Positions 7,870 through 17,097 of a stretch of 64,000 bases of DNA are shown here, one piece after another (the stretch's first letter is position 1; every line of letters starts with the position of its first letter). The position numbers and the translations under genes are program-made. The notes under the pieces were generated by a model that was not told where the DNA came from, did not search any database, and worked only from the letters and a program-made list of their open reading frames with translations. Source of the stretch: an uncultured Lachnospiraceae bacterium (GTDB taxonomy: Bacteria; Bacillota; Clostridia; Lachnospirales; Lachnospiraceae); contig CATXUX010000001.1 in NCBI GenBank assembly GCA_958402795.1, positions 1 to 64,000 of the forward strand, written 5' to 3'.

Positions 7870-9936
7870 TTATGAATTCTTTTTTACATACCCGCATGTT
7901 TCATCAGCGCAGACCAGTTTGTTTCCTTTTTCCACCATATATCCGCCGCACTGCGGGCATTTCTCCTTTGAAGGCTTCTGCCATGACATAAAGTCGCATT
8001 CCGGGTTATCCTCACACCCGTAGTAACGTCTTCCTTTTTTCGTCTTGCGGATCACCACTTCTTTTCCACATTTCGGACAGGCAATTCCCGTTCTCTCCAG
8101 ATAAGGTTTTGTATTCCGGCAGTCCGGAAATCCCGGGCATGCAAGGAACTTTCCGTGAGGTCCGTATTTGATCACCATATTCCGTCCGCATTCTTCGCAG
8201 ATCACGTCGGTTACCTCATCTTCGATCTTCACACTCTCCTGCTCCTTCTCCGCGATCTTCACTGCCTCATCGAGATCCGGATAGAAGTTTCGTATTACCT
8301 CTTTCCACGGAACCTTTCCTTCTTCTACCATATCCAGCAGTCCTTCCATGTTCGCTGTAAAATTCACGTCCACAATGCTCGGAAATGATTCCTTCATAAT
8401 GTTATTCACAACTTCTCCAAGTTCCGTCATATAGAGATTGCGCCCTTCCTTCGTCACATACCGGCGGGTAATGATCGTCGAAATGGTCGGCGCATAGGTG
8501 CTCGGGCGTCCGATTCCCAGTTCCTCCATTGTTCGAACGAGCGACGCCTCGGTATAATGTGCCGGCGGCTGTGTAAAGTGCTGCTTACTCTCAAAATCTT
8601 TCTGCGTCAGCACGGAATCCATCTCCAGTCCGTTGACAAGGACATTGCTTTCTTCCTTCTCCTCGTCTGCTTCCGTATAGACGGTCTGAAAACCGTCAAA
8701 CAGACTCTTTGCCGTAGCTACCGTAAAGAGGTACTCGTCCGCGCTGATCTTTACAGAGGTCGTCTCATAAACAGCCGGACTCATCCGGCTTGCCGCGAAC
8801 CGCTTCCAGATCAACTGATACAGACGAAACTGATCTCTTGACAGAGAGTCTTTCAGCGCTGCCGGTGTTCTTGTAATATCTGTCGGACGGATTGCTTCAT
8901 GCGCATCCTGAATTTTCTTGTCAGACTTCTTAGCTGCCTTGGGCGCCGCCACATAATTCTCTCCATATACCGAAGCGATATAAGACCGTGCCGCCGCATC
9001 CGCCTCATCGGAAATACGGGTGGAATCTGTACGCAGATAGGTGATCACACCGATCGTCCCGCTGCCCTTCACGTCCACGCCTTCATAAAGCTGCTGGGCG
9101 ATCCGCATCGTCTTCTGGGTACTGAAATTCAGCACCTTCGACGCTTCCTGCTGCAGCGTACTGGTTGTGAACGGAAGCGGCGCTTTGCGTACACGTTCTC
9201 CCCTTTTGATATCTGCCACGTGATACCTGGCCTTCTCCACTGCCGCAAGGATCCGGTCGAGTTCTTCTTTGGAATGAATCGTCATCTTTTCCTTCGCGGT
9301 TCCATAGAACTTTGCTTTCAGCGGGCGTTTCTCTCCCTTCACCTGCAGAAGCACGTCCAGCGTCCAGTATTCCTCCGGAATAAATGCATTGATCTCATCC
9401 TCACGGTCCGCGATAATGCGAAGCGTAGCTGATTGTACACGTCCTGCGCTCAGTCCCCGCTTCACCTTGGCCCAGAGCAGCGGACTGATCCGGTATCCGA
9501 CCATCCGGTCCATGATACGTCTCGCCTGCTGTGCATCGACCAGATCCATATCAATATCACGCGGGGATTTCAATGAGGCCTTGACTGCATTTTTTGTAAT
9601 CTCATTAAACGTAATCCGGCTCATCTTCTTCTCGTCCAGCTTCAGCGCCACCGACAAATGCCAGGAAATCGCCTCTCCTTCCCGGTCCGGGTCTGTTGCG
9701 AGATATACTTTATCCGCTTTCTTCACTTCTTTTCTCAGTCCGGCAAGGATATCCCCTTTGCCGCGGATCGTAATGTACTTCGGTTCGTAATCATGCTCCA
9801 CGTCGATTCCGAGCTGACTCTTCGGAAGATCCCGCACATGTCCGTTTGATGCGGCAACCGTATAATTCTTCCCCAAAAATTTTTTGATCGTTTTTACTTT
9901 CGCGGGTGACTCCACGATCACAAGATAGTGTGGCAT
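7870..9936 (-). CDS. topA: DNA topoisomerase I (type IA)
   Basis: Relaxes negative supercoils by transient single-strand cleavage. The 688 residues begin with the TOPRIM domain (VIVESPAKVKTIKKFLG, then DPDREGEAISWHL). The catalytic tyrosine is in ITYLRTDSTRIS near residue 300. The C-terminus carries three four-Cys zinc ribbons (starting CEECGRNM, CPKCGKEV and CPQCGGYM), which contact single-stranded DNA. It follows dprA by 15 bases, so the two are probably one transcript. Confidence 0.98.
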   Translation of the reverse strand: MPHYLVIVESPAKVKTIKKFLGKNYTVAASNGHVRDLPKSQLGIDVEHDYEPKYITIRGKGDILAGLRKEVKKADKVYLATDPDREGEAISWHLSVALKLDEKKMSRITFNEITKNAVKASLKSPRDIDMDLVDAQQARRIMDRMVGYRISPLLWAKVKRGLSAGRVQSATLRIIADREDEINAFIPEEYWTLDVLLQVKGEKRPLKAKFYGTAKEKMTIHSKEELDRILAAVEKARYHVADIKRGERVRKAPLPFTTSTLQQEASKVLNFSTQKTMRIAQQLYEGVDVKGSGTIGVITYLRTDSTRISDEADAAARSYIASVYGENYVAAPKAAKKSDKKIQDAHEAIRPTDITRTPAALKDSLSRDQFRLYQLIWKRFAASRMSPAVYETTSVKISADEYLFTVATAKSLFDGFQTVYTEADEEKEESNVLVNGLEMDSVLTQKDFESKQHFTQPPAHYTEASLVRTMEELGIGRPSTYAPTISTIITRRYVTKEGRNLYMTELGEVVNNIMKESFPSIVDVNFTANMEGLLDMVEEGKVPWKEVIRNFYPDLDEAVKIAEKEQESVKIEDEVTDVICEECGRNMVIKYGPHGKFLACPGFPDCRNTKPYLERTGIACPKCGKEVVIRKTKKGRRYYGCEDNPECDFMSWQKPSKEKCPQCGGYMVEKGNKLVCADETCGYVKKNS

Positions 9937-9951
9937 AAAACTTCTCCTTGT

Positions 9952-11070
9952 TTATTTCCTTATATAAAAATTTTTTGATTTTTCTTCGGCAAATCCCTGT
10001 ATCTCCAGCGAAACCAGACTGCACACCACCTCCTGCGCGCTCAGACACGTCTCTTCCACAATCTGATTCAGACTTTTCGGATACAAGCAAAGTGAACTAT
10101 ACACCAAATTTTCATGACTTTCAAGCATTTTTTTCTTTTCTTCCTCATCCGGTAAAAATTTCATGCGGGTTTCCCCCTCTTGTTGTTTCCCGGATATCCC
10201 CAGTTCTTCCAATAGTTCCTCCGGAGAGATGAGGATCGCGGCGCCCTGACGGATCAGCCGGTTACACCCGTCGCTCAGAGCGCTGTCTGCCGGTCCCGGG
10301 AGTGCATATACATCCTTCCCCTGTTCCAGCGCCAGATCTGCTGTAATGAGCGATCCGCTTTTTTTCCTTGCCTCCATGACAAGAACAGCGTCAGAAAGTC
10401 CGCTGATGATGCGGTTTCTCTGTGGAAAGTGGAACGGAAGCGGCGGCGTGCCGGGCGGAAATTCTGATAGAATCCCTCCGTCTTGTGAAAGGATATCGCT
10501 ATACAGGCCGATATGTTCCCGCGGATAACAGATATCTGCGCCGCACCCCAGCACAGCGAATGTCTGTCCTCCACCCGAAAGTGCTCCACGCTGGCCTGCG
10601 CCGTCAATCCCCTTCGCCAGGCCGCTGATGATCTGCACCTGATGGCGCGCCATCTGTTCCGCATATTCGTATGCGTATTTTTCTCCGTATGCCGTGCACT
10701 GCCTTGCACCCACGATCGCTGCGATATAACCTGTCTCTTCCGGCAGTTTTCCTTTATAGTACAGCGCATACGGCGGATCTGCTATATTCCGGAGACGTTT
10801 CGGATACTCTTCTTCATAATACGATGCCACCCGGATTCGTTTCCGGCAGAGTGTCTCATACCTTTCCCCGGGATTTTCCCGAACCGCCTGCATAATTGTA
10901 TTACAGTCCCGTCCATTTAAGAACCTCATTTCCTGCAGTTGTGTTTCTTCTATATAATATACTGCTTCTGCCGATTTCATATGTTCCCGCAGCAGGATCT
11001 TCTTTTTGTCAGACACCCCCGCAAGCATGGCAAGCCAGCATTCATAAATATGTTCTTTTCTCTCTTTCAT
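9952..11070 (-). CDS. dprA: DNA processing protein DprA
   Basis: Loads RecA on incoming single-stranded DNA during natural transformation. The 372 residues have an N-terminal helical segment. The Rossmann-like DprA/Smf domain contains AAIVGARQCTAYG, the signature SGLAKGIDGAGQRGAL, and GSLITADLALEQGKDVYALPG. A C-terminal winged-helix segment follows (NQIVEETCLSAQEVVCSLVSLE). It lies directly downstream of the truncated comM, another transformation gene, as in many Firmicutes. Confidence 0.96.
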   Translation of the reverse strand: MKERKEHIYECWLAMLAGVSDKKKILLREHMKSAEAVYYIEETQLQEMRFLNGRDCNTIMQAVRENPGERYETLCRKRIRVASYYEEEYPKRLRNIADPPYALYYKGKLPEETGYIAAIVGARQCTAYGEKYAYEYAEQMARHQVQIISGLAKGIDGAGQRGALSGGGQTFAVLGCGADICYPREHIGLYSDILSQDGGILSEFPPGTPPLPFHFPQRNRIISGLSDAVLVMEARKKSGSLITADLALEQGKDVYALPGPADSALSDGCNRLIRQGAAILISPEELLEELGISGKQQEGETRMKFLPDEEEKKKMLESHENLVYSSLCLYPKSLNQIVEETCLSAQEVVCSLVSLEIQGFAEEKSKNFYIRK

Positions 11071-11076
11071 CCCGCT

Positions 11077-11616
11077 TTAATTCCTCCCCCAGTATTTTTT
11101 ATCCAGCGACCGGTAACCGATCGCTTCCTGTAAATGTTCCGTTCGGATACACCCACTTCCTTCCAGATCTGCGATCGTGCGCGCCACCTTTAAGATCTTA
11201 TGATAGGTACGTGCCGTCAGTCCCAGTTTTGCAAATGCATGCCGCATCAGTTTTTCCTCCTGCGTTCCCAGCATACAGTAACGTTCCACGCCTTTCGCAT
11301 CCAGCGCCGCATTCGTGCGGATGCCGGTTCCACGATATCTCTGACTTTGAATCTCCCGCGCCCGGCAGACCCTTTTGCGAATCGCCGCGGAAGTCTCCTC
11401 CTTCCCCCGATGCTTCAGTGATTCGTATTCTACTTTCGGCGCCTCCACACAGATGTCCATCCGGTCAAGAAATGGCTGGCTGAGTTTCCCAAGATAGTGC
11501 TGAATCTCACCCGGCGTGCAGGTACAACGGTTCAGATCCGGATAGCATCCGCACGGGCACGGATTCATCGGTACAACGAAATTGATACAATTCAACGATG
11601 CACCCCCTAAATGCAC
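11077..11616 (-). pseudogene. comM: comM (YifB family), 3' fragment split by the inserted element
   Basis: Only the C-terminal part, about 170 residues, of the Mg-chelatase-like AAA+ helicase ComM remains; the family is usually about 500 residues. The retained part starts at the conserved MNPCPCG motif, continues through QPFLDRMDICVEAP, and includes the whole C-terminal helical domain ending GYRSLDKKYWGRN. The Walker A and N-terminal Lon-like domains are missing. Residues upstream of MNPCPCG (GASLNCINFVVP) match the family consensus poorly, so the break lies close to 11565-11600. ComM drives branch migration during transformation. The 5' half is not in this window and should lie beyond the element's right end. 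Confidence 0.92.
11560..11616. other. Left attachment junction of the element within comM
   Basis: comM homology ends at about the MNPCPCG codons, and beyond it the sequence becomes AT-rich with no comM similarity. Short direct repeats ATGCACCCC lie just outside. The nearby large serine recombinases are the likely integrases. The exact crossover dinucleotide cannot be fixed without the right junction. Confidence 0.65.
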
Positions 11617-11656
11617 CCCTTGTAAATGATTAAAATTGCCATTTCTTCATATTTAA

Positions 11657-11680
11657 ATGCACACTCTTGCGAGTGTGCAT
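11657..11680 (-). terminator. Perfect 10-bp hairpin after the TIR gene
   Basis: ATGCACACTC and GAGTGTGCAT flank a TTGC loop. On the minus strand the stem is followed by TTTAAATATG, a weak U-run. It is probably the terminator of the TIR gene, or a structured part of the attachment region. Confidence 0.55.
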
Positions 11681-11734
11681 CAATAAATACTTATGCCGTT
11701 GAATCCAAAATTATTTAGGAACTTCCCCCACTAA

Positions 11735-13105
11735 TTATGCCTCCCAAGGATCGCCATCAAGATCATAATATGCTTCTCCATCAAACGACTGCAATTTTAG
11801 GCTTTGAATCATATTATGACCTTCTTCATCTTGATAGCATATGTTAAACCAATTTGGAAGTCCTTTTGTGTCCTCATATTCTGAATGCAAGATTTTTGTC
11901 ACTTTAGAAGGCCATTTTTTTACATCTTCTGAGTCCTCATATGCAACAGCCATTTTATACTTTTCTCCCGGTTTTAGTGCCACTGTAAGTAGCTTATCAA
12001 ATACAATAAGATTTCTGGCCACCTTGTCATTTATAATTTCAATAGAAATTTGAAGATTTCTATGATAGGTTCCTCCAGTAAAATCAGAGTTAATTATTTC
12101 AGTAGCCCCAGGTAGCCTTTTATTAATACCGTCTATTGTAACAGAAAACAAAGGCTGGTTTTTGCGTATTCTACTATTCTCTTTCTCTACTTGAATTCCT
12201 CTTATTGCATCAGTAAATGCACCTCTAAATCGATCCCATCTTACCTCGGTGACCTTTGTTAACCCAAACTTTTCTGTCAAATTATCTTTCAACTCATTCA
12301 GTCTTTGTTTAAGTTCTTCTTCATCAGAATCAAGTTTGATGGCTATTTGATCTGCACTAATCGCACCTCTTATCTGAGAAAAATCAAACCCTGGGAGTAA
12401 TATTGAAGTATACTCTTTTTTTGTTACCCAAGCGGCCCCCATTTCATTTAAACACGCTGCACTCGAATAATATCTGTCCGATAAGACGAATATAACATAC
12501 AAATCTAAATCCCAATCTATAAATTTACTTGCAAGCCAATCATAGACCCGCTTATTTAAGGGTATCCCATATCCCGGCACTGATGAACAAATCATCTGTG
12601 TATGATTCAATCCTATATTTTCAAAAAGGGTGACTAAATGCTCGGCGTATTTCTTATCAGTAGTTGCATGACTAATCAGCAACATAGGCATCTTATTTTC
12701 TGTCATTTTAATGTTCTCTCCTTCAATAGCTTTTTTCTTATCCTCAAAATATGTTTTTCCCAAATTTGACAGCGTAAGCATAACGCTTTTAGCATAAATC
12801 ATATAGCGGGACAGCATACCATACATCAATAATTTCTCCGCTTCAAGCGGTAAAGAATTACTCAGATGTTTCGGAACAGCATCATCAGAAACTGTAACAA
12901 AGTTGCTGTCATTCCCATTATACTGTTCTAATGCAATTTCTAAAACCTTCTCCGCATCCGGGTCCATTACACGAAAATCACCTATGTACTTTGCAGCATT
13001 AACAATCCCGGATGCCCGTTCGCGCCTTGCATTGTCCCGTTCTATCCTTTGATTTTCTTTCATCTGCTTTTCAATTGCTTTCTGTTCTGATGATTTTGCA
13101 GGCAT
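11735..13105 (-). CDS. TIR-domain protein, probable defence effector
   Basis: A 456-residue protein. Its N-terminal 120 residues are helical and basic (KQMKENQRIERDNARRERAS). A TIR domain follows at about residues 135-270: strand A is PMLLISHATTDKKYAEHLV, and the segment SSAACLNEMGAAWV carries the probable NADase glutamate. The C-terminal 170 residues look like a beta sandwich (LFSVTIDGINKRLPG, NLIVFDKLLTVALKPGEKY). Bacterial TIR proteins commonly cleave or cyclise NAD+ on phage infection; the specific system is not identified. The gene is clearly richer in AT than its neighbours and sits at the element's edge next to the attachment site, the usual place for swapped cargo. A strong GGAGG site precedes the start. 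Confidence 0.8.
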   Translation of the reverse strand: MPAKSSEQKAIEKQMKENQRIERDNARRERASGIVNAAKYIGDFRVMDPDAEKVLEIALEQYNGNDSNFVTVSDDAVPKHLSNSLPLEAEKLLMYGMLSRYMIYAKSVMLTLSNLGKTYFEDKKKAIEGENIKMTENKMPMLLISHATTDKKYAEHLVTLFENIGLNHTQMICSSVPGYGIPLNKRVYDWLASKFIDWDLDLYVIFVLSDRYYSSAACLNEMGAAWVTKKEYTSILLPGFDFSQIRGAISADQIAIKLDSDEEELKQRLNELKDNLTEKFGLTKVTEVRWDRFRGAFTDAIRGIQVEKENSRIRKNQPLFSVTIDGINKRLPGATEIINSDFTGGTYHRNLQISIEIINDKVARNLIVFDKLLTVALKPGEKYKMAVAYEDSEDVKKWPSKVTKILHSEYEDTKGLPNWFNICYQDEEGHNMIQSLKLQSFDGEAYYDLDGDPWEA

Positions 13106-13181
13106 AACTTATCCCTCCGTCTCTATTAGCTCATATTCTGTACTTGAACTTAATCATATCATATTTATCGTCAAATTCCCA

Positions 13182-13219
13182 CAAGAAAACAAGCCGAAGA
13201 ACCTCAAAGTTCCCGGCTT
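13182..13219 (-). terminator. Terminator of the recombinase operon
   Basis: AAGCCG..GAAC pairs with GTTC.CGGCTT across 13191-13219. On the minus strand it is followed by TTGTTTTCTTG. It separates the recombinase operon from the TIR gene. Confidence 0.75.
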
Positions 13220-13268
13220 ATCAAAAATTTTCTTTCTATATTAAATAGCAAAATTTACACATTTTTAC

Positions 13269-14852
13269 CTATCCATCAACTTTCACTTCGTTCCCTGCCT
13301 TGAAAGTAAAGCGGATGTCATCCCTGGCATAAACCGTGGCGTAGTCAAGGAGTGCCGTCCAAAGTTCCTCATCAAACTTTCCGCAGAAGCCGTCCAGCTT
13401 TTGCAGCCCGCCGATAAACCGCATATAAGTTTTCCTTTTCCCCTGCCTGTCGGAAATCTCCCCAGATGCTTTTTCATACCCGTCCCTGGCCGCCTCATAC
13501 CGGGCGACCAGTTCATTGCGGCGTCTCTGGTATTCCTCCTGGTCCATAGGTGCAGCCTTGTTTTCCGCCACAATCCTTTTTACCATTTCCGCCACCATCT
13601 TCGTCTCAGTCAGAAACCGGCTCTGCTCCACCTCCAGCTCCGTGGTGTCGCACAATGTCCGCATCATCACCTTGGTGTTCGCTATCAGCTCATCCTTTTC
13701 CGGGATGACCGCATTGACCGCCTTCACGAAGGCATCCTTTATCTCGTCCTCGGTAAGGTGCGGCGTCTGGCATTTCTTATCGTTTTTGAACTTGCGATTG
13801 CACTGGAAGATCACCCTGCGGTATTTGTCCTGCGAGTGCCATACCTTGGAGCCATACCAGTTCCCGCACTCGGAACACTTAATCTTTGAGGAAAATATGC
13901 TCGCACTGCTGTACCTCGTGTCCATACTTTTCCGCCTCTCCATTTCCTCCTGCACCAGCTCCCATGTTTCGGGAGGGATAATCGCCTCGTGGTTTCCCTC
14001 CACATAATACTGCGGAATTTCCCCCTGGTTCTTCTTCCGCTTCTTCGTAAGGAAGTCCGCCGTGTACTGCTTCTGCAGGAGCGCATCCCCTTTGTACTTC
14101 TCATTGGTAAGGATGCTCTTGACCGAACTCTGGTGCCAGATGTCCTTCCCGGCAGGGCTTTTGATGCCAAGCCCCGTCAGCTTCTTGCCGATGGCATACG
14201 AACTCAATCCCTGCAGGAACAACTGGTATATCAGCTTTACCGTTTCCGCCTGCTCCGGATTCACTCTCAGGCTGCCGTCCTCGCCTTTCTCGTATCCGAG
14301 GAAAGTGCTGTAGGCAAGGCTGCCTTTGCCGTCTGCGAACTGCTTCCGCTTGCCCCATGTGGTGTTCTCCGAAATGCTCCTTGATTCCTCCTGCGCAAGG
14401 GAACTCATGATGGTGATGAGCAGCTCGCCCTTGGAATCCAGCGTGTAGATGTTCTCTTTTTCAAAATAAACCTCGATGCCCTTTTCCTTCAGCTTCCTCA
14501 CTGTCGTTAGGGAATCCACCGTGTTCCTTGCGAACCGGCTGACCGATTTTGTGATGATGAGGTCGATTTTCCCATCCAGGGCATCCTCGATCATCTGGTT
14601 AAAACCGTCGCGCTTTTTTGTGTTCGTTGCGGATATGCCTTCGTCCGTATACACCCCGGCAAATTCCCAGTCCTCCCGGTCGTTTATGTACCGGGTGTAA
14701 TAATCGACCTGCGCCTCATAGCTTGTCGCCTGTTCCTCGGAATCCGTGGATACCCTCGCATACCCCGCTGTCTTCCGCTTCTTAGCCGCCGCAATCGGCC
14801 TTGAGTCAAACCGGTTCAGCGTGGCGGGTATGGTTGTTACTCTCTTTGCCAT
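13269..14852 (-). CDS. Large serine recombinase (distal copy)
   Basis: Site-specific recombinase, 527 residues. The N-terminal resolvase domain carries the catalytic Ser in GYARVSTDSEEQ near residue 35, with the Arg residues in SVSRFARNTVDSL. A recombinase domain follows, then a zinc ribbon (KCSECGNWYGSKVW ... CNRKFKNDKKCQTP), and a C-terminal coiled coil (about residues 400-480) typical of large serine integrases. It overlaps the upstream recombinase gene by 16 bases. It probably works alone or with its partner to integrate and excise the element at comM. The two copies are clearly different in sequence, so this is not a recent duplication. Confidence 0.92.
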   Translation of the reverse strand: MAKRVTTIPATLNRFDSRPIAAAKKRKTAGYARVSTDSEEQATSYEAQVDYYTRYINDREDWEFAGVYTDEGISATNTKKRDGFNQMIEDALDGKIDLIITKSVSRFARNTVDSLTTVRKLKEKGIEVYFEKENIYTLDSKGELLITIMSSLAQEESRSISENTTWGKRKQFADGKGSLAYSTFLGYEKGEDGSLRVNPEQAETVKLIYQLFLQGLSSYAIGKKLTGLGIKSPAGKDIWHQSSVKSILTNEKYKGDALLQKQYTADFLTKKRKKNQGEIPQYYVEGNHEAIIPPETWELVQEEMERRKSMDTRYSSASIFSSKIKCSECGNWYGSKVWHSQDKYRRVIFQCNRKFKNDKKCQTPHLTEDEIKDAFVKAVNAVIPEKDELIANTKVMMRTLCDTTELEVEQSRFLTETKMVAEMVKRIVAENKAAPMDQEEYQRRRNELVARYEAARDGYEKASGEISDRQGKRKTYMRFIGGLQKLDGFCGKFDEELWTALLDYATVYARDDIRFTFKAGNEVKVDG

Positions 14853-16348
14853 TCTGCCACCTCCCCATCTGTAAAGTGAAATTCAAACCTGTCCTCAAAC
14901 ACTGTCACATCTGCAACCTCCTTCACAAACCTTGGCTCATAGTCCTCGCTGCCAAGGACTGCCGCCACCGCCTCCCGGAATTCGTCATCCATCAGCCTGC
15001 GGAACGTGCATCCCCGGCACACCCACACCCTGCGCCTTTCCTTCTGCCCCTTCGGGCCGATTTTCCAGTAATCGCATTCCAGTTTCTTTCCGCAGCACCC
15101 GCAGGTGATTTTCTGCGAAAAGGCGCTGCGACCCCTTTGGTATTCCCTCATGATTTTCCTCACCCTGCCGTTTTTCAAGCCAAACTCAATGCTGTCCGCA
15201 TTTATGACAATCCGGCCGACCTCCCTTTTTACGGCATCCCCGTCAAAAGCATCAAGTCCCAGGGCGGCGGCCGATGCCTGCTCCAGTTCGGTTTCATATA
15301 TTGGCCGGAGCCCGCACACATCTTTCCCTTTGCGCTCCCTGGTATTGCAGTTCCATTTCTTTCCATACTTCGTAGTGCGCCTGCTGGCCGAGCAGCCACA
15401 TTCCCCGCACCTCACCAGCCCGGAGAAAGCCGTAAGCACGGGGTTTTTATTTGCGGCATTTTCCGCCCGTTCCTCCCGTATGGCCTGCGCCTTTTCAAAA
15501 TCCGCCTGCGTGATGAGCGGCTCGAACATCCCCTCCACCATGTACATTGGCAGCTCGCCCTTATTCCTTTTCCTCGTATGCCCCTCGGAAATGAAATTCT
15601 TCTGCAGGAGCATGGAGCCCGTATAAGACAGATTCCCAAGGATGAACTTGATGGTGGAGTCATCCATCGGCACGCCCTTCTGCCCCGTGATATCCCGTTC
15701 CGAAAGCTCCTTTGCAATCCCATAGGCAGATGTGCCGGAAAGGTATTTTGCGAAAATCTCCTTTATGATTTCTCCCTGCTCCGGTATGATCCGGTACATT
15801 TCCCCGTCCCATTCATATCCGTATGGTGCTTTATGCCCGTTCGGGATGCCCTGTTCAAACCGTTTCCGGATGCCCCATTTCACATTCTCAGAAATGCTGC
15901 GCGATTCTTCCTGCGCGAAGGACGCGAGCAGGGTAAGGAGCAGTTCGCCTTCATCGGAGATGGAGTGGATGTTTTCCCTTTCAAAATAAACATCAATCCC
16001 AAGCTCCTTCAGGTGCCTCGTCACCGTCAGCGTGTCCACGGTATCCCTTGCAAAGCGGCTGATGGATTTTACCAGCACCATGTCAATCTTCCCGGCATCG
16101 CAGTCCGCAAGCAGCCTGTTGAAGTCGTCGCGGTGGCTTGTGTCCCTTCCGCTGATGCCCTCATCCGCATATATGCCCGCAAACTCCCAATCAGGATTTT
16201 TTTGTATCAATTCGTTGTAATGGCTGACCTGAGCGGAAAGGGAATGGAGCAGCATTTCCGTCTCCATCGACACCCTCGCATAAGCCGCCACCTTTTTCCT
16301 CTTTTTCAGTTCCGGCAGAACCTGCCCGATTACGCTGATTCTCGGCAT
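14837..16348 (-). CDS. Large serine recombinase (proximal copy)
   Basis: The product is 503 residues from MPRISVIGQVLPELKK; this start has a GGAGG site (AGGAGGGATAAT) and avoids an upstream extension into the previous gene. The catalytic Ser lies in AAYARVSMETEM, and the resolvase signature is SISRFARDTVDTL. Two zinc-ribbon-like Cys sets follow (RCGECGCSASRR with CNTRERKGKDVC, and CGCCGKKLECDYW with CRGC), the second being unusual for a single recombinase. No long coiled coil is obvious. It may be the integrase, with the distal gene as an accessory or excision partner, or the reverse; sequence alone does not decide. Confidence 0.92.
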   Translation of the reverse strand: MPRISVIGQVLPELKKRKKVAAYARVSMETEMLLHSLSAQVSHYNELIQKNPDWEFAGIYADEGISGRDTSHRDDFNRLLADCDAGKIDMVLVKSISRFARDTVDTLTVTRHLKELGIDVYFERENIHSISDEGELLLTLLASFAQEESRSISENVKWGIRKRFEQGIPNGHKAPYGYEWDGEMYRIIPEQGEIIKEIFAKYLSGTSAYGIAKELSERDITGQKGVPMDDSTIKFILGNLSYTGSMLLQKNFISEGHTRKRNKGELPMYMVEGMFEPLITQADFEKAQAIREERAENAANKNPVLTAFSGLVRCGECGCSASRRTTKYGKKWNCNTRERKGKDVCGLRPIYETELEQASAAALGLDAFDGDAVKREVGRIVINADSIEFGLKNGRVRKIMREYQRGRSAFSQKITCGCCGKKLECDYWKIGPKGQKERRRVWVCRGCTFRRLMDDEFREAVAAVLGSEDYEPRFVKEVADVTVFEDRFEFHFTDGEVAEWQRE

Positions 16349-16349
16349 A

Positions 16350-16568
16350 TTATCCCTCCTTGTCAGTGTCACATGATGCCATAGAACCAGCTTTATATCC
16401 ACTCATTTCGGTCTGTAAACTAACCAAAATCGGGCGGTATTTTTCCCGGAAAATTGTATCAATCTGACCGTACTCCTCCGCCGTCATCGCCCCCTGCTCC
16501 ATGAGGGATTTCGCTATGTTCATGGTGGCATGGTACATCTTTTCATTCCGGAACTGCTCCTCACTCAT
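16350..16568 (-). CDS. SHOCT-like small protein upstream of the recombinases
   Basis: The product is 72 residues from MSEEQFRNEKMYHATMNIAK. It has two amphipathic segments; MEQGAMTAEEYGQIDTIFRE resembles the SHOCT (short C-terminal) motif in which a short helix pair carries a conserved Gly/Tyr. Its start overlaps the end of the HTH gene upstream, and its stop is one base from the start of the first recombinase. This tight coupling suggests a directionality or accessory factor for recombination, which is inference. Confidence 0.7.
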   Translation of the reverse strand: MSEEQFRNEKMYHATMNIAKSLMEQGAMTAEEYGQIDTIFREKYRPILVSLQTEMSGYKAGSMASCDTDKEG

Positions 16569-16980
16569 CCGCGCCACCTCCGAACCTGTCAGCCACATAG
16601 CACGCATGGGAGCAGTATTTCCGGCCGGCGTTCCCGTAGGCCGTGAACGGCTTTTTGCAACAGGCGCACACGAATTCATAATGCGCCCTGCGCTTCACCC
16701 TGTCCTGATGGCTGTTCCACCACTTATTACGGCACTTATCAGAACAGAATTTTTTCATTTTCCGCCCCGGATTCTGCTTCACCTGCGCCCCGCAGCACAG
16801 GCAGATTCCTTTCTCCCCGTCAACGGGCATCTCTGCCGTATCTGCCGCTGCGTTCAGCCCTTCCCTTCGGCAGAATGACTTTACCGTGTTCTCCGGAAGG
16901 CCAAGCTCCCGTGCAATCTTTATATACCCAAAGCCGTCTGCTTTCATCTGCCGTATTCTGTCTTTCTGTGTGTCCGTCAT
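16561..16980 (-). CDS. Helix-turn-helix and zinc-ribbon protein
   Basis: 139 residues starting MTDTQKDRIRQM. An N-terminal helix-turn-helix (GFGYIKIARELGLPENTVKS) resembles sigma region 4 or resolvase-type domains. Two Cys clusters follow (CLCCGAQVKQNPGRKMKKFC ... C, and CACCKKPFTAYGNAGRKYC ... C), likely treble-clef or zinc-ribbon fingers. It is probably a regulator or DNA-binding helper of the recombinase operon it leads. A repeat carrying the GAGGAGG ribosome site precedes it. Confidence 0.75.
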   Translation of the reverse strand: MTDTQKDRIRQMKADGFGYIKIARELGLPENTVKSFCRREGLNAAADTAEMPVDGEKGICLCCGAQVKQNPGRKMKKFCSDKCRNKWWNSHQDRVKRRAHYEFVCACCKKPFTAYGNAGRKYCSHACYVADRFGGGADE

Positions 16981-16988
16981 ATCCGGCA

Positions 16989-17030
16989 CCTCCTCAACAT
17001 ACGGAGATTTACGGGCTGCTTTATACACCC
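16989..17030 (-). repeat. Leader repeat copy 1
   Basis: The first 22 bases (CCTCCTCAACATACGGAGAT on the plus strand, then TT) are identical to copy 2 at 17098. On the minus strand the element ends in GAGGAGG, the ribosome binding site of the HTH gene at 16980. A related copy lies at 59207-59249. Confidence 0.8.
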
Positions 17031-17097
17031 TCCGGCGCAAAAATATCTGCCACCGCTGTCCCCGTCCATTTACGGGAGGCACTCCGGCCTGCGGATG

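Noticed and set aside
14801..16384. 527-codon open frame on the plus strand opposite the first recombinase
   Set aside because: It is the antisense of a well-supported gene with conserved domains, lacks a ribosome site, and shows no family features. High GC at third positions keeps the complementary frame open.
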